Shown: positions 38,017 to 48,047, numbered from the stretch's first letter. The stretch is DNA of 64,000 bases from an uncultured SAR116 cluster alpha proteobacterium (GCA_902593735.1 CACJJL010000010.1:1-64000), one strand, 5' to 3'. Translations and numbers: made by a program. Notes: generated from the sequence alone by a model not told the origin.

Positions 38017-40302
38017 ATGTCTACTACCAATAACGATGCTAACAAATCTAACTTAGAAAAGGAAGCCTTAGAGTATCACAAAAAGGGTAGACCTGGAAAA
38101 CTAGAAGTAACACCAACTACACCTCTAATTAGTTCTAATGATTTGTCATTAGCATATTCCCCAGGTGTTGCAACACCATGTCTAGAAATTGAAAAAAAAC
38201 CTGAAACTATTTATGATTACACATCTAAAGGAAATATTGTTGCCGTGATTTCTAATGGCACAGCAGTTTTAGGTTTAGGTAATATTGGGGCAGCAGCTTC
38301 AAAACCAGTTATGGAAGGAAAATCTGTACTTTTCAAAAAATTTGCTGATGTTGATGGGATAGATTTAGAAATCAATACAGAAGACACTGAAAAGTTTGTT
38401 GATGCTGTTTCGTTACTTGAGCCTAGCTTTGGTGGTGTTAATTTGGAAGATATAAAAGCTCCTGATTGTTTTATAATTGAGCAAAGATTAAGAGAAATAA
38501 TGAATATTCCAGTATTTCATGACGATCAACACGGAACGGCCATTGTAACGGCAGCTGGAATAATAAATGCTCTTCATTTAACTAAAAGAAAAATAGAAAA
38601 TACAAAATTTGTGAGTAATGGTGCAGGTGCAGCATCAATAGCTTGTGTTGAACTCTTAAAAGCAATGGGAGCACAAAATAATAATATTATTTTAGTTGAT
38701 AGAGATGGTGTTTTATATAAAGGCAGGCAAAGTAATATGAACCAATGGAAATCTGGTCATACTGTTGATACAAAAGCTAGAACCTTAGAAGATGCTCTTA
38801 AAAATGCTGATGTTTTTTTAGGATTATCAGTTCCTGGATCAGTGACAAAAAAAATGATTAAAAACATGGCTGATAAACCAATCATATTTGCAATGGCTAA
38901 TCCAATTCCTGAAATTATGCCTGAAGAAGTTAAAAACGCCAGATCTGATGCTATAATAGCAACTGGTAGATCTGATTATCCAAACCAAGTGAATAATGTG
39001 CTAGGATTTCCATACATTTTTAGAGGTGCTCTCGATGTAAGAGCAACTTCCATTAATGAGGAGATGAAAATTGCTGCTGCGAATGCAATAGCTAAATTAG
39101 CAAGAGAAGATGTTCCTGACGAGGTAAATGCAGCTTACCATGGAGTCCAGCTTCATTATGGAAATGATTACATAATACCAGCTCCATTTGATCCAAGACT
39201 AATTTCATCAGTTTCATCAGCTGTTGCTAAAGCAGCTATGGATAGTGGAGTAGCTAAAAAACCAATTAAAAATTTAGAAGCGTATAAAAGAGAATTGGAA
39301 GGTAGGACTAATCCAATAGCCTCTATTTTAGAACCTATCAAAGCAAGAATAAAAAATAAGAAACAAAGGGTTGTATTTTCAGAAGGTGAAGAAGAAAAAA
39401 CCATTAGAGCAGCTTTATCATTTTATAATTCTGGTTTTGGTATTCCAATATTAATTGGTAGAGAAAACAGAGTAAGAGAAACTATGGAAAAAGTTAATTT
39501 AGAAGGACTTAATGAGCTAATTATATATAATGCTAGTCTAAGTAAAAATAATAAAAAATATATAGATAATTTATACACATTACTTCACAGGAATGGTCAT
39601 TTAAGAAGAGATTGTCAAAGATTAATCAACCAAGACAGAAACGTATTTGCCGCATCTATGGTTTCTGCTGGAGACGCAGATGCTATGGTTACTGGTGTTA
39701 CAAGACCATTTGGAAGATGTTTCAACGATATAACAAAAGTTATCTCTTCAAAAAAAGGAGAGAGTTTTTTATCTATGTCTATGATGGTTTCGAAAGAAAG
39801 AACTGTTTTCATTGGAGATGTTAATATACATGACACACCAAATGCTGAACAATTAGCTAATATAGCAACTGGTATTGCTAATACGGTAAAGGATTTAGGT
39901 TATAAACCTCGCGTGGCATTGTTATCATTTTCTAATTTTGGAAGTTTGTCTAGGCCTAGTTCCAAAGATTTGAAAGAGGCTGTAAATATACTTGACAACA
40001 AAAAAGCTGACTTTGAGTTCGATGGTGAAATGACTCCGGAGGTAGCATTAGATTATGAACAAATAAAAGAAAATTATCCGTTTTGTAGACTTTCAGGTCC
40101 TGCGAACGTTTTAATAATGCCAAGCCTTCTAGCTGCAAATATATCATTCAAATTATTACAGAAACTTGGTGGAGGTTCAATTTTAGGACCTCTTATGATA
40201 GGGGGTGAAAAACCATTTCAAATTGTTCAGATGGGTTCATCTGTATCAGATATTGTTAACTCTGCATCAATAGCCGCTTATAATGCGCTCTTTTTAAAAT
40301 AA
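38017..40302 (+). CDS. maeB: NADP-dependent malic enzyme (MaeB type, with PTA-like domain)
   Basis: Converts malate to pyruvate and CO2, giving NADPH. Residues ~1-430 are the malic enzyme: YSPGVATPCLEI, GLGNIGAAASKPVMEGKSVL, HDDQHGTAIVTAAGI and ATGRSDYPNQVNNVLGFPY. Residues ~435-761 resemble phosphotransacetylase (VFSEGEEEKTIRAA, LLSFSNFGS), thought to be regulatory in this family. Length 761 is standard. GAGGA just before the ATG gives a strong ribosome binding site; a TATAAT at 37977-37982 is a possible -10 without a clear -35. Confidence 0.96.
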   Translation: MSTTNNDANKSNLEKEALEYHKKGRPGKLEVTPTTPLISSNDLSLAYSPGVATPCLEIEKKPETIYDYTSKGNIVAVISNGTAVLGLGNIGAAASKPVMEGKSVLFKKFADVDGIDLEINTEDTEKFVDAVSLLEPSFGGVNLEDIKAPDCFIIEQRLREIMNIPVFHDDQHGTAIVTAAGIINALHLTKRKIENTKFVSNGAGAASIACVELLKAMGAQNNNIILVDRDGVLYKGRQSNMNQWKSGHTVDTKARTLEDALKNADVFLGLSVPGSVTKKMIKNMADKPIIFAMANPIPEIMPEEVKNARSDAIIATGRSDYPNQVNNVLGFPYIFRGALDVRATSINEEMKIAAANAIAKLAREDVPDEVNAAYHGVQLHYGNDYIIPAPFDPRLISSVSSAVAKAAMDSGVAKKPIKNLEAYKRELEGRTNPIASILEPIKARIKNKKQRVVFSEGEEEKTIRAALSFYNSGFGIPILIGRENRVRETMEKVNLEGLNELIIYNASLSKNNKKYIDNLYTLLHRNGHLRRDCQRLINQDRNVFAASMVSAGDADAMVTGVTRPFGRCFNDITKVISSKKGESFLSMSMMVSKERTVFIGDVNIHDTPNAEQLANIATGIANTVKDLGYKPRVALLSFSNFGSLSRPSSKDLKEAVNILDNKKADFEFDGEMTPEVALDYEQIKENYPFCRLSGPANVLIMPSLLAANISFKLLQKLGGGSILGPLMIGGEKPFQIVQMGSSVSDIVNSASIAAYNALFLK

Positions 40303-40310
40303 TTTAATTT

Positions 40311-41285
40311 TCACAAAATTGACTTAAGAGAAATTTGAGGTCGTGCCCCAAGATATTTAATTATTTCTGAAGCTGCTTGGTTTCCAAGATAACCACATTC
40401 TTCAATTGAGTAATTATTTATAAAACCAAATAAAAAACCAGATGCATATAAATCGCCTGCACCAGTTGTATCTATTATTTTTAGTACACGTATAGGGTTT
40501 ATATTATATTCAACTTTTTTTTCAAAAACTATTGAACCTCTTGAACCTAGGGTAATTGCTCCAAAATTTACAGTATTTATTATTTTATTTATACTTTTAA
40601 CCAAATCAGTTTGAAATAAACTTTTTATTTCATCTTCATTTGCAAAAATAATATCTATATACTTATCTATTAAGTTTAAGAAATCTCCTCTGTTTCTATC
40701 AACACAAAATAAATCAGATAAACTCAAAGCAATTTTCTTATTGTTTGCTTTTGCTAAACTGCAACAATGATAAATTGCCTCCTTTGCTTTAAATTGATCA
40801 AATAGATATCCCTCAATGTAAATTATACTACTGTTAATTATAAATTCATCATTAATTGAATTAGTATTAAGTTTATTACTAGCCCCTAAATAAGTGTTCA
40901 TGCTTCTTTCGGCATCAGGTGTTACTAAAACTATACTCATTGAAGTTTTTTCTGAAAGTTGAAAATCTTTTTCTTGAAAAAACACGCCAGAATTATTTAG
41001 ATCCTTTGAAAACAATTTCCCAAATCTATCTTTACCAACTTGTCCTATAAAAGTACATTTACCTCCAAAAGACTGAAAACCTACAGCAGTATTAGCTGCA
41101 CTTCCACCAGAAATAATTGACGGGTTTTTTAAAGATTTTAACAATGTATTACATAGTTGCTCATTAACAAGTTGCATAGAACCTTTTTTAATTTTTAACT
41201 TATTCAAAGTGTCAAAACTAATCTCAGATATGATATCTACTATTGCATTTCCAATAAAGCATATTTCAAATTTAGAATTCACCAT
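40311..41285 (-). CDS. PfkB-family carbohydrate kinase, probably adenosine kinase
   Basis: Ribokinase-fold kinase. N-terminal sugar-binding glycines in SGGSAANTAVGFQSFGGKCTFIGQVGKD and the C-terminal anion-hole motif DTTGAGDLYASGFLFG with the catalytic Asp. Alphaproteobacterial proteins of this pattern are annotated as adenosine kinase; fructokinase or another nucleoside kinase cannot be excluded. Length 324. GAGGA precedes the ATG. Convergent with maeB (8 bp) and divergent from the lipoprotein gene. Confidence 0.85.
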   Translation of the reverse strand: MVNSKFEICFIGNAIVDIISEISFDTLNKLKIKKGSMQLVNEQLCNTLLKSLKNPSIISGGSAANTAVGFQSFGGKCTFIGQVGKDRFGKLFSKDLNNSGVFFQEKDFQLSEKTSMSIVLVTPDAERSMNTYLGASNKLNTNSINDEFIINSSIIYIEGYLFDQFKAKEAIYHCCSLAKANNKKIALSLSDLFCVDRNRGDFLNLIDKYIDIIFANEDEIKSLFQTDLVKSINKIINTVNFGAITLGSRGSIVFEKKVEYNINPIRVLKIIDTTGAGDLYASGFLFGFINNYSIEECGYLGNQAASEIIKYLGARPQISLKSIL

Positions 41286-41345
41286 ATTTTCCTCAAGAAA
41301 TTTTTAAATAGACTTCCATTAAAACAATATTTATGAATATGATCT

Positions 41346-41876
41346 ATGAAAACTATTCTTTGTAAAATTATCATTACTATTTGTTTGTTTATATCTATAA
41401 ACGCATGTCATACGTTTGAACACAACAATATTTTTATTGAAAATAAAGAAAGTACAAATCAAAAAAATTCAAATGATGAAAATATAAAATCAAAAATTAA
41501 AAAAAAAGATGTTAATAATAGAAAACCAACAGAAATAAACGAGATGGCCCCAATAGATATTCCTAAAAAAAAAGAAAAGGTTCAAAAACAAATTTTAAAG
41601 AAAAAAACTTTAGTAAATAAGAACTTTAATCTAAAAAAATTGAAAAATTGGACTGAAGTTGAACTTATAAAAACACTAGGAAAGGGTGATTTTATTAAGG
41701 AGGAAGGTAAACTAAAAAATTATCAATATTATTTCAATGAATGTTTTCTTGATGTTTTTGTATTAAAAGTTGGTAGTCAACGTTTTGTGAACTACATAGA
41801 AACAAGACCTACCAAGTTAAATGGTAAAATTAATGTTGATGCCTGTTTAAAAGAAATAAACAAAATTTTAAATTAA
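41346..41876 (+). CDS. Putative lipoprotein, alphaproteobacterial family of unknown function
   Basis: A signal peptide ends in a lipobox, SINAC, with the lipid-bearing Cys at about residue 21. Residues 25-100 are Lys/Asn-rich, low complexity and probably an extended linker. The folded part (about 105-176) has LIKTLGKGDFIKEEGKLKNYQYYFNECFLDVFVL, quoted in part for its pattern: a GxxxFxxxEGxxxxxQY block and C-x-L-D-x-F. I have seen this pattern in short uncharacterised alphaproteobacterial lipoproteins (usually xGxPxxxRxEGxxxxWQYxxxxCxLDLFLY); it recalls SmpA/BamE-type folds, but that is inference. Function unknown. Confidence 0.75.
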   Translation: MKTILCKIIITICLFISINACHTFEHNNIFIENKESTNQKNSNDENIKSKIKKKDVNNRKPTEINEMAPIDIPKKKEKVQKQILKKKTLVNKNFNLKKLKNWTEVELIKTLGKGDFIKEEGKLKNYQYYFNECFLDVFVLKVGSQRFVNYIETRPTKLNGKINVDACLKEINKILN

Positions 41877-41882
41877 TTATAT

Positions 41883-42695
41883 TTATCCACCAAGTTCTAA
41901 AACGTCTGCAAGAGAATATAAACCTGGCCTTGCATTAACAGCCCAATGAGAGGCTCTTAAGGCTCCAGATGCAAAAATTGACCTATTTGTAGCTTTATGA
42001 GTTAATTCTATTCTTTCTCCAGAGTTACAAAATAATACTGAGTGTTCTCCAACAACATCCCCGCCTCTTAAAACTGCGAAGCCTATTTCCTCTGATTTTC
42101 TTTTTCCGACTAATCCATCACGTGAAATAGATTTTACATTTAAAAGTTCTTGTTTTCTTGCGTCTGCAGCCGATTTTCCGAGTAATAGTGCAGTCCCTGA
42201 TGGCGAGTCAACTTTATGTTTATGATGCATTTCTAAGATTTCAATATCCCAGTCAAAGCCTAATGTTTTTGTGGCGTTTGAAACTAGTTGAGACAACAAA
42301 GTCACTCCTATTGAAAAGTTAGCAGAATAAACAATGGGTATTTTTTTAGAAAGAGATCGTAATTCATTTTCTTGATCAGCATTTAGTCCAGTAGTGCCAA
42401 TTATAATTGGCATATTATTATCATAACATAGTTTTGCGTGATACATTGTTGCATCTGGAGCAGTAAAATCGATTAGTACATCAGAGTTTTGAAACAATGA
42501 CGAAGGTTCTGCGTTAATTTCCTTATTAATTTTGCTTTTTCCAGCAAACAGACCAATGTCAACACCTACTTCGTCCTCATTAGGTAAACATGTTGCTGAT
42601 GCTATCTCATATTTAGAACTTTCTAATATAAGACTTAGGAGAGTTTTACCCATCTTGCCGTTACTGCCGGGGATAGAAATAGATATTTTATTCAT
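41883..42695 (-). CDS. dapB: 4-hydroxy-tetrahydrodipicolinate reductase
   Basis: NAD(P)H-dependent step of lysine and diaminopimelate synthesis. Nucleotide-binding GSNGKMGKTLL near the N terminus, DFTAPDATMYH, GTTGLN, and the catalytic EMHHKHKVDSPSGTALLLG with the His pair and Lys. Length 270 is typical. It follows dnaJ by 48 bp on the same strand, the common alphaproteobacterial order dnaK-dnaJ-dapB. Confidence 0.96.
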   Translation of the reverse strand: MNKISISIPGSNGKMGKTLLSLILESSKYEIASATCLPNEDEVGVDIGLFAGKSKINKEINAEPSSLFQNSDVLIDFTAPDATMYHAKLCYDNNMPIIIGTTGLNADQENELRSLSKKIPIVYSANFSIGVTLLSQLVSNATKTLGFDWDIEILEMHHKHKVDSPSGTALLLGKSAADARKQELLNVKSISRDGLVGKRKSEEIGFAVLRGGDVVGEHSVLFCNSGERIELTHKATNRSIFASGALRASHWAVNARPGLYSLADVLELGG

Positions 42696-42743
42696 AGTAA
42701 TCTCTTTTATTAATTCAATGTTTAAATATACTTAGATTTTAAA

Positions 42744-43844
42744 CTACTGAATTAATTTTTTAAATCTACTAGTTTTAGGACTGATTTTTTCTAATCCTAA
42801 ATCTTTAATTTGGTTAAGTAACTCTTCTTGTTTTCTTGAGAGGCCAACTGGCGTTTCAACATTAATTTGTACATATTGATCGCCTCTAGTTCCACCTCGT
42901 AATCCAGGCATACCTTTTCCCTTCATTCTTAAACGAGTACCACTTTGTGTTCCAGCACTTAAATTCATTTTTGCTTTAGACCCATCAATACATGGAACTT
43001 GAATGGAATTTCCTAAAACAGCGTCAATAAAGTTAACCGGCACCTCAATAAAAGTATCTTTTCCATCTCTTTGAAAAAGAGAATGATCTTTTATATCAAT
43101 AAAAATATACAAATCGCCAGCTGATGAACCTCTTGGGCCAGCTTCTCCTTCACCAGAAAGACGAATGCGCGTTCCGTTATCTACACCAGCTGGGACATTC
43201 ACTGATAGCTTTTTATTTTTATTAACTCGACCCTGACCTTTACAGGATCTACAAGGATCGCCAATAATTTCTCCAGCACCGGAGCACGCACCACAAGTCC
43301 TTTCTATTGTAAAAAAACCTTGTTGAGCTCTTACTTTTCCATATCCACCACATTGACCACACTGCTTTGGTTGTGAACCTTTATTAGCTCCAGTTCCGTT
43401 ACATGATTCACATTTTCCAGGTACTGTTAGGGAAATTTCAACTTGATCCCCAGAAAAAGCTTGTTCAAGGGAAATAGATAAATCATATCTTAAATCTGAG
43501 CCAGCAGAAGCAGATCTTCTTCTTGAATCACTTCCCATACCAAACATATCTTCAAAAATATCTGAAAAACCGCCAGTTCCAAAACCCGAAAACCCTCCGC
43601 CCTGATTACCTCCACCACCTTGAGAGAATGCGGCATGTCCAAACTGATCGTAGGCTGCTTTTTTTTGGGGATCTTTTAAAATCTCATAAGATTCTGATAT
43701 TTCTTTGAATTTTTCTTCAGCTTTTTTATCACCAGGATTTCTGTCGGGGTGAAACTTCATAGCTAATTTACGGTAAGAGGATTTTATTTCACTATCCGAA
43801 GCAGATTTAGATAAACCAAGTATCTCGTAATAATCACGTGCCAT
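42744..43844 (-). CDS. dnaJ: Chaperone DnaJ
   Basis: Hsp40 co-chaperone that stimulates DnaK. J domain 1-70 with HPD at 32-34, a Gly/Phe-rich linker (about 73-110), a zinc-binding domain with four CxxCxGxG-like repeats (CESCNGTG, CGQCGGYG, CGACSGAG, CRSCKGQG), then the C-terminal substrate-binding domains. Length 366 is usual. It starts 31 bp after dnaK and is surely in the same heat-shock operon. Confidence 0.97.
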   Translation of the reverse strand: MARDYYEILGLSKSASDSEIKSSYRKLAMKFHPDRNPGDKKAEEKFKEISESYEILKDPQKKAAYDQFGHAAFSQGGGGNQGGGFSGFGTGGFSDIFEDMFGMGSDSRRRSASAGSDLRYDLSISLEQAFSGDQVEISLTVPGKCESCNGTGANKGSQPKQCGQCGGYGKVRAQQGFFTIERTCGACSGAGEIIGDPCRSCKGQGRVNKNKKLSVNVPAGVDNGTRIRLSGEGEAGPRGSSAGDLYIFIDIKDHSLFQRDGKDTFIEVPVNFIDAVLGNSIQVPCIDGSKAKMNLSAGTQSGTRLRMKGKGMPGLRGGTRGDQYVQINVETPVGLSRKQEELLNQIKDLGLEKISPKTSRFKKLIQ

Positions 43845-43875
43845 AAATTATGCCTTAAGTTTATCTTTAGTCTAT

Positions 43876-45795
43876 TTACGAAGCATCTTTCTTTTCTTCA
43901 TTATCTTTAACTTCTTCGAAATCAGCATCCACAACATCTTCTTTACTTTCACCAGTATCATCTGCTTTGTCTGCACTCTCAGCATTGTTTGCTTCATTTG
44001 CTTTGTAAGCTGCTTCTCCCATCTTCATCATAACTGCTGATAAAGAGGATGTTTTTTCTTTTATTATTGAAATATCTTCACCCTCTAAAGCAGTTTTGAG
44101 TTCAGCAACAGCATCTTCTACTTCTTTCTTTGCGTTATCCTCTGCCTTATCACCTAAATCGGATAGCGATTTTTCGGCTCCATGTATCATTGACTCAGCT
44201 TGATTTCTTGTATCAATGGCTTCTCTTTTTTCTTTGTCCGCTTCAGCATTATCCTCAGCTTCTTTTACCATTCTTTCAATTTCATTGTCATCAAGTCCAC
44301 CAGATGCTTGTATTGTAATGTTATGAGCTTTTCCAGTAGCCTTGTCTTGAGCGCTTACATTAACAATGCCATTTGCGTCAATATCAAATGTAACTTCTAT
44401 TTGAGGCACTCCTCTTGGAGCAGGTGCAATACCTTCCAAGTTAAATTCACCTAAAGATTTATTATCTGAGGCCATCTCTCTTTCACCCTGAGAAACTCTA
44501 ATTGTTACAGCTGATTGGTTATCCTCAGCAGTTGAAAAAATCTGAGATTTTTTTGAAGGAATGGTTGTGTTTCTGTCAATTAATCTTGTAAACACACCAC
44601 CCAATGTTTCAATACCTAAGGATAATGGAGTAACATCCAATAGAAGGACGTCTTTAACGTCACCCATTAAAACCCCACCCTGTATTGCTGCACCTGAAGC
44701 AACAACTTCGTCGGGATTTACACCCCTATGAGGTTCTGTTTTAAAAAAAGAGGTTACAGCTTCAACTATTTTTGGCATTCTAGTCATTCCACCGACAAGA
44801 ATAACCTCGTCAATATCACTAGCGTTAACTCCGGCATCCTTCAAGGCAGCTTTGCATGGTTTAATACTTTTAGTAATAAGATCATCTACAATACTTTCAA
44901 ATTGCGATCTTGTTAATTTTACGTTAAGATGTTTTGGCCCACTTGCATCAGCTGTTACAAAAGGTAAGTTAATATCAGTTTGAGCTGCACTAGAAAGTTC
45001 TATTTTGGCTTTTTCGGCGGCCTCTTTCATTCTTTGAAGAGCTAATTTATCGGTCCTTAAGTCAATTCCATTTTCTTTTTTGAATTGTTCAGCTATATAA
45101 TCTATTATTCTTTGATCAAAATCTTCTCCGCCTAGAAATGTGTCACCATTTGTCGATTTAACTTCAAAAACACCGTCTCCAACTTCTAGGATTGATACAT
45201 CAAATGTTCCACCACCTAAGTCGTAAACTGCAATTGTACCACTTTCTTTCTTGTCAAGACCATAAGCTAGAGCAGCGGCAGTTGGTTCATTTATAATTCT
45301 GAGGACCTCTAACCCAGCAATTTTTCCAGCATCTTTTGTCGCTTGTCTTTGTGCATCATTAAAATAAGCGGGCACTGTAATTACAGCTTTTTCTACTTTT
45401 TCTCCAAGAAATGCTTCGGCATCTTCCTTGAGTTTTCGCAGAATAAAGCTAGATACCTCAGAGGGCGCATAGTCTTGTCCGTTAGCTTGAACCCATGCAT
45501 CCCCATTTTTAGCAGATATAATTTTATATGGTACTAATTCAGAAAATTTTTTGGAATATTCGTCATCATGCCTTCGCCCTATTAATCTTTTAATAGCAAA
45601 CAAAGTGTTTTCAGGATTTGTTACTGCCTGTCTTTTAGCAGGCTGTCCAACTAATCGTTCGTCATCTGTAATGCCTACCATAGATGGTGTTGTTCTGGCA
45701 CCTTCACTATTTTCAATAATTTTAGGTGATTTACCATCCATCACAGATACACATGAATTCGTTGTACCTAAATCGATACCTATAACTTTTGCCAT
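43876..45795 (-). CDS. dnaK: Chaperone DnaK (Hsp70)
   Basis: ATP-driven chaperone. ATPase domain with [12 protein letters not shown] (N terminus), [37 protein letters not shown] and [12 protein letters not shown]; substrate-binding domain with [14 protein letters not shown]; acidic C terminus ending in [13 protein letters not shown]. Length 639 is normal. A strong ribosome binding site AAGGAG (45803-45808) lies 7 bp before the ATG. The upstream region has a sigma-32-type promoter and no CIRCE element. Confidence 0.98.
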   Translation of the reverse strand: MAKVIGIDLGTTNSCVSVMDGKSPKIIENSEGARTTPSMVGITDDERLVGQPAKRQAVTNPENTLFAIKRLIGRRHDDEYSKKFSELVPYKIISAKNGDAWVQANGQDYAPSEVSSFILRKLKEDAEAFLGEKVEKAVITVPAYFNDAQRQATKDAGKIAGLEVLRIINEPTAAALAYGLDKKESGTIAVYDLGGGTFDVSILEVGDGVFEVKSTNGDTFLGGEDFDQRIIDYIAEQFKKENGIDLRTDKLALQRMKEAAEKAKIELSSAAQTDINLPFVTADASGPKHLNVKLTRSQFESIVDDLITKSIKPCKAALKDAGVNASDIDEVILVGGMTRMPKIVEAVTSFFKTEPHRGVNPDEVVASGAAIQGGVLMGDVKDVLLLDVTPLSLGIETLGGVFTRLIDRNTTIPSKKSQIFSTAEDNQSAVTIRVSQGEREMASDNKSLGEFNLEGIAPAPRGVPQIEVTFDIDANGIVNVSAQDKATGKAHNITIQASGGLDDNEIERMVKEAEDNAEADKEKREAIDTRNQAESMIHGAEKSLSDLGDKAEDNAKKEVEDAVAELKTALEGEDISIIKEKTSSLSAVMMKMGEAAYKANEANNAESADKADDTGESKEDVVDADFEEVKDNEEKKDAS

Positions 45796-45859
45796 TAATG
45801 CACTCCTTAGATTCAGAGTAATTCCTGAGAATTAACTATTTAAATAATATAATTTTGTT

Positions 45860-45887
45860 ATATGGGTTAAGTTGTTGAATTTACAAG
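45860..45887 (-). promoter_or_regulatory. Heat-shock (sigma-32) promoter of dnaK
   Basis: On the minus strand CTTGTAA (45887-45881), a 14-bp gap, then CCCATAT (45866-45860). This fits the sigma-32 consensus CTTGAAA-N13/17-CCCCATNT and the alphaproteobacterial form CTTG-N17-CYTATNT. It would start transcripts about 58 bp before the dnaK ATG. Confidence 0.65.
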
Positions 45888-45901
45888 ATTATAAATAAAA
45901 A

Positions 45902-46585
45902 TTATTTATGTTCATTTTTTTTATTATTTTGTTCTGTGGTTTCTTCTTCAGATTTTTTTGATATTCCCACCATCGCTGGCCTGACTAATCGATCATGTAA
46001 AAGAAATCCTTTTTGTGAAACTTCAACAACATACCCTGGTTCCTTTTCATTTGTTGGAACTTCAAACATTGCTTGGTGAAGGTTATAATCAAACTTCTCT
46101 CCAATTGGATTAATTTGTTTTAAACTATGTTTTTCAAATGTGTTTAATATTTCCTTTTCAACAATTTCTAAACCAATGACTAAGTTTTTTATAGGCTCAG
46201 AGAGTTGTGATTTATCATCGGGAACTGCCTCTAGTGCTCTTTGAAGATTATCAACAGATGAAACTAAGTCTCTCACAAAATAAATATGACTATACTTTTT
46301 AGCGTCAGCAATCTCCTTAATTGTTCTTTTTCTAAGATTTTCACCTTCGGCTAAACTTCTTAATAATTGATCTTTTAGATCTTTTATCTCTTTACTCTGG
46401 TTTTCAAGAGTTTCTTCGATAGAAAAATCTTCATTTGTCTTTGCATCAACATCCACTATTTTATTCTCAGTATCTAAATCATTCTTCAAATCTTCTTTTT
46501 TTGAAGGATTTGAAACATCACTATTAGTTTTTGAGGATACTTTTTTTTTGGACAATTTAAACTCCAAGCATGTTTTTATTTTCAT
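45902..46585 (-). CDS. grpE: Nucleotide exchange factor GrpE
   Basis: Releases ADP from DnaK. A variable, charged N terminus (about 1-65) precedes the long helix (NQSKEIKDLKDQLLRSLAEGENLRKR) and the C-terminal beta domain (GEKFDYNLHQAMFEVP, VVEVSQKGFLLHDRLVRPAMVGIS). Length 227 from the ATG. No Shine-Dalgarno precedes that ATG, whereas GGAG at 46562-46565 is well placed for a TTG start at 46555 (LSKKKVSSK), which would shorten it by ten residues; I cannot decide. Located 106 bp upstream of dnaK; hrcA, usual next to grpE and rph, is absent. Confidence 0.94.
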   Translation of the reverse strand: MKIKTCLEFKLSKKKVSSKTNSDVSNPSKKEDLKNDLDTENKIVDVDAKTNEDFSIEETLENQSKEIKDLKDQLLRSLAEGENLRKRTIKEIADAKKYSHIYFVRDLVSSVDNLQRALEAVPDDKSQLSEPIKNLVIGLEIVEKEILNTFEKHSLKQINPIGEKFDYNLHQAMFEVPTNEKEPGYVVEVSQKGFLLHDRLVRPAMVGISKKSEEETTEQNNKKNEHK

Positions 46586-46594
46586 ATCACATAA

Positions 46595-46618
46595 TAAATA
46601 TTATAATAATTTACAAGA
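46595..46618 (-). promoter_or_regulatory. Candidate heat-shock promoter of grpE
   Basis: On the minus strand CTTGTAAATT (from 46617 downward) repeats exactly the first 10 bases of the dnaK promoter -35 region. The matching -10 position reads TATTATG, a poor sigma-32 -10 box, and a vegetative TATAAT-like sequence lies between. Shared -35 and gene function support it; the -10 does not. Confidence 0.35.
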
Positions 46619-46699
46619 GGTAAAAAATTATAAAAGCTTTCAAATATAGTTTCTATGATTTAAGTTTAATGATGCATATTATCAGGAATTTAGAGATTA

Positions 46700-47425
46700 A
46701 TGTATAAAAGACCATCTAATAGAACTTTCAACGAGTTAAGAGAAATAATACTAGAAGCTAATATATCGCCTTATGCTGAAGGATCTTGCATGGCTAAGTT
46801 TGGAAACACACATGTTTTATGCACCGCATCAGTTGAAAATAAATTACCATTGTGGTTAAGACATTCTGGCAAAGGTTGGATTACGGCTGAATATGGAATG
46901 CTACCAAGATCAACACATTCTAGAATGGATAGAGAAGTAATCAAAGGAAAGCCATCAGGTCGCACACAAGAAATTCAACGATTAATAGGAAGATCCCTTA
47001 GATCAGTTGTTGACTTGAAGAAATTAGGTGAACATCAAATTAAAATAGATTGTGATGTAATACAAGCTGATGGAGGAACTAGAACAGCATCAATTACTGG
47101 TGCATGGGTTGCTCTTTATCAAGCTGTAAATTTTTTACTTAAATCAGGTAAATTAACTGAAAATCCGTTATTAGATCAAGTTGCAGCAATATCATGTGGT
47201 ATTTGTAAAAATCAAGAATTAGTAGATTTAGATTATAATGAAGATTCTAATGCTGAAACTGATGGAAATTTTGTTATGACCTTGACTAGAGGAATTGTAG
47301 AAATACAAACAACCGCAGAAAGAAAACCTTTCAGTAAAGATCAATTTCAAAAACTTTTAAATCTGGCAGAATTAGGCACAAATTATATTTTTAAAATTCA
47401 AAAAAATGCTCTTGGTTTAAATTAA
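46700..47425 (+). CDS. rph: Ribonuclease PH
   Basis: Phosphorolytic trimming of tRNA 3' ends. Family blocks: [91 protein letters not shown]. Length 241 is typical. It is divergent from grpE and begins the rph-rdgB-hemW unit, the conserved alphaproteobacterial order. Confidence 0.97.
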   Translation: MYKRPSNRTFNELREIILEANISPYAEGSCMAKFGNTHVLCTASVENKLPLWLRHSGKGWITAEYGMLPRSTHSRMDREVIKGKPSGRTQEIQRLIGRSLRSVVDLKKLGEHQIKIDCDVIQADGGTRTASITGAWVALYQAVNFLLKSGKLTENPLLDQVAAISCGICKNQELVDLDYNEDSNAETDGNFVMTLTRGIVEIQTTAERKPFSKDQFQKLLNLAELGTNYIFKIQKNALGLN

Positions 47426-47429
47426 ATCT

Positions 47430-48047
47430 ATGGGTGTAGCAATATTTAAAGATAAAAATATAATAATTGCTAGTCATAACAAAGGTAAAGTCAGTGAGAT
47501 TAAGGATTTATTAAAACCACTTAAAATAAAAATTTTATCTGCTAGTAATTTCAGTTTACAAGAACCAGTTGAAAATGGAGTATCATTTGAAGAAAATGCT
47601 TTGATAAAGTCTTCTTATGTTTCAAAAAATACAGGCATTCCAAGTCTATCAGATGATAGTGGAATTTGTTTTTCTGATCTTAATAATGAACCAGGTATTT
47701 ATTCTGCTCGATGGGCAGGAGAAAGTAAAAATTTTAGTTTAGCTATGTTAAAAATTCATAAGTCGCTTAAACGAATAAGCAATCCAAGTTATAATTGTTT
47801 TTTTGTCTGTGCATTGTCACTGTGTTGGCCTGATGGACAAAATGTTACTGTATCTGGAAGGATAGATGGAAAATTTTCATGGCCACCCAAAGGTAATAAT
47901 GGTTTTGGTTATGATCCTATTTTTAAACCTTTGGGGCAAGACAAAACTTTTGGTGAAATGGATCCAAAATTCAAACACTCTATAAGCCATAGAGCTATTG
48001 CTTTTAATAAATTAATAGATTTATGTTTCCCTGGTTTAAAGTGTTGA
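47430..48047 (+). CDS. rdgB: dITP/XTP pyrophosphatase (RdgB/HAM1)
   Basis: Hydrolyses non-canonical purine triphosphates to keep them out of DNA. N-terminal IIIASHNKGKVSEIKDLL, metal-site LSDDSGICFSDLNNEPGIYSARWAG, GNNGFGYDPIFKP and the C-terminal SHRAIAFNKL. Length 205 is typical. Starts 4 bp after rph; its end overlaps hemW by up to 25 bp. Confidence 0.96.
   Translation: MGVAIFKDKNIIIASHNKGKVSEIKDLLKPLKIKILSASNFSLQEPVENGVSFEENALIKSSYVSKNTGIPSLSDDSGICFSDLNNEPGIYSARWAGESKNFSLAMLKIHKSLKRISNPSYNCFFVCALSLCWPDGQNVTVSGRIDGKFSWPPKGNNGFGYDPIFKPLGQDKTFGEMDPKFKHSISHRAIAFNKLIDLCFPGLKC

Noticed and set aside
42114-42129. parS-like sequence TCCATCACGTGAAATA inside dapB
   Set aside because: Only 12 of 16 bases match the consensus, the left arm is poor, and it lies within coding sequence; no support as a second ParB site.
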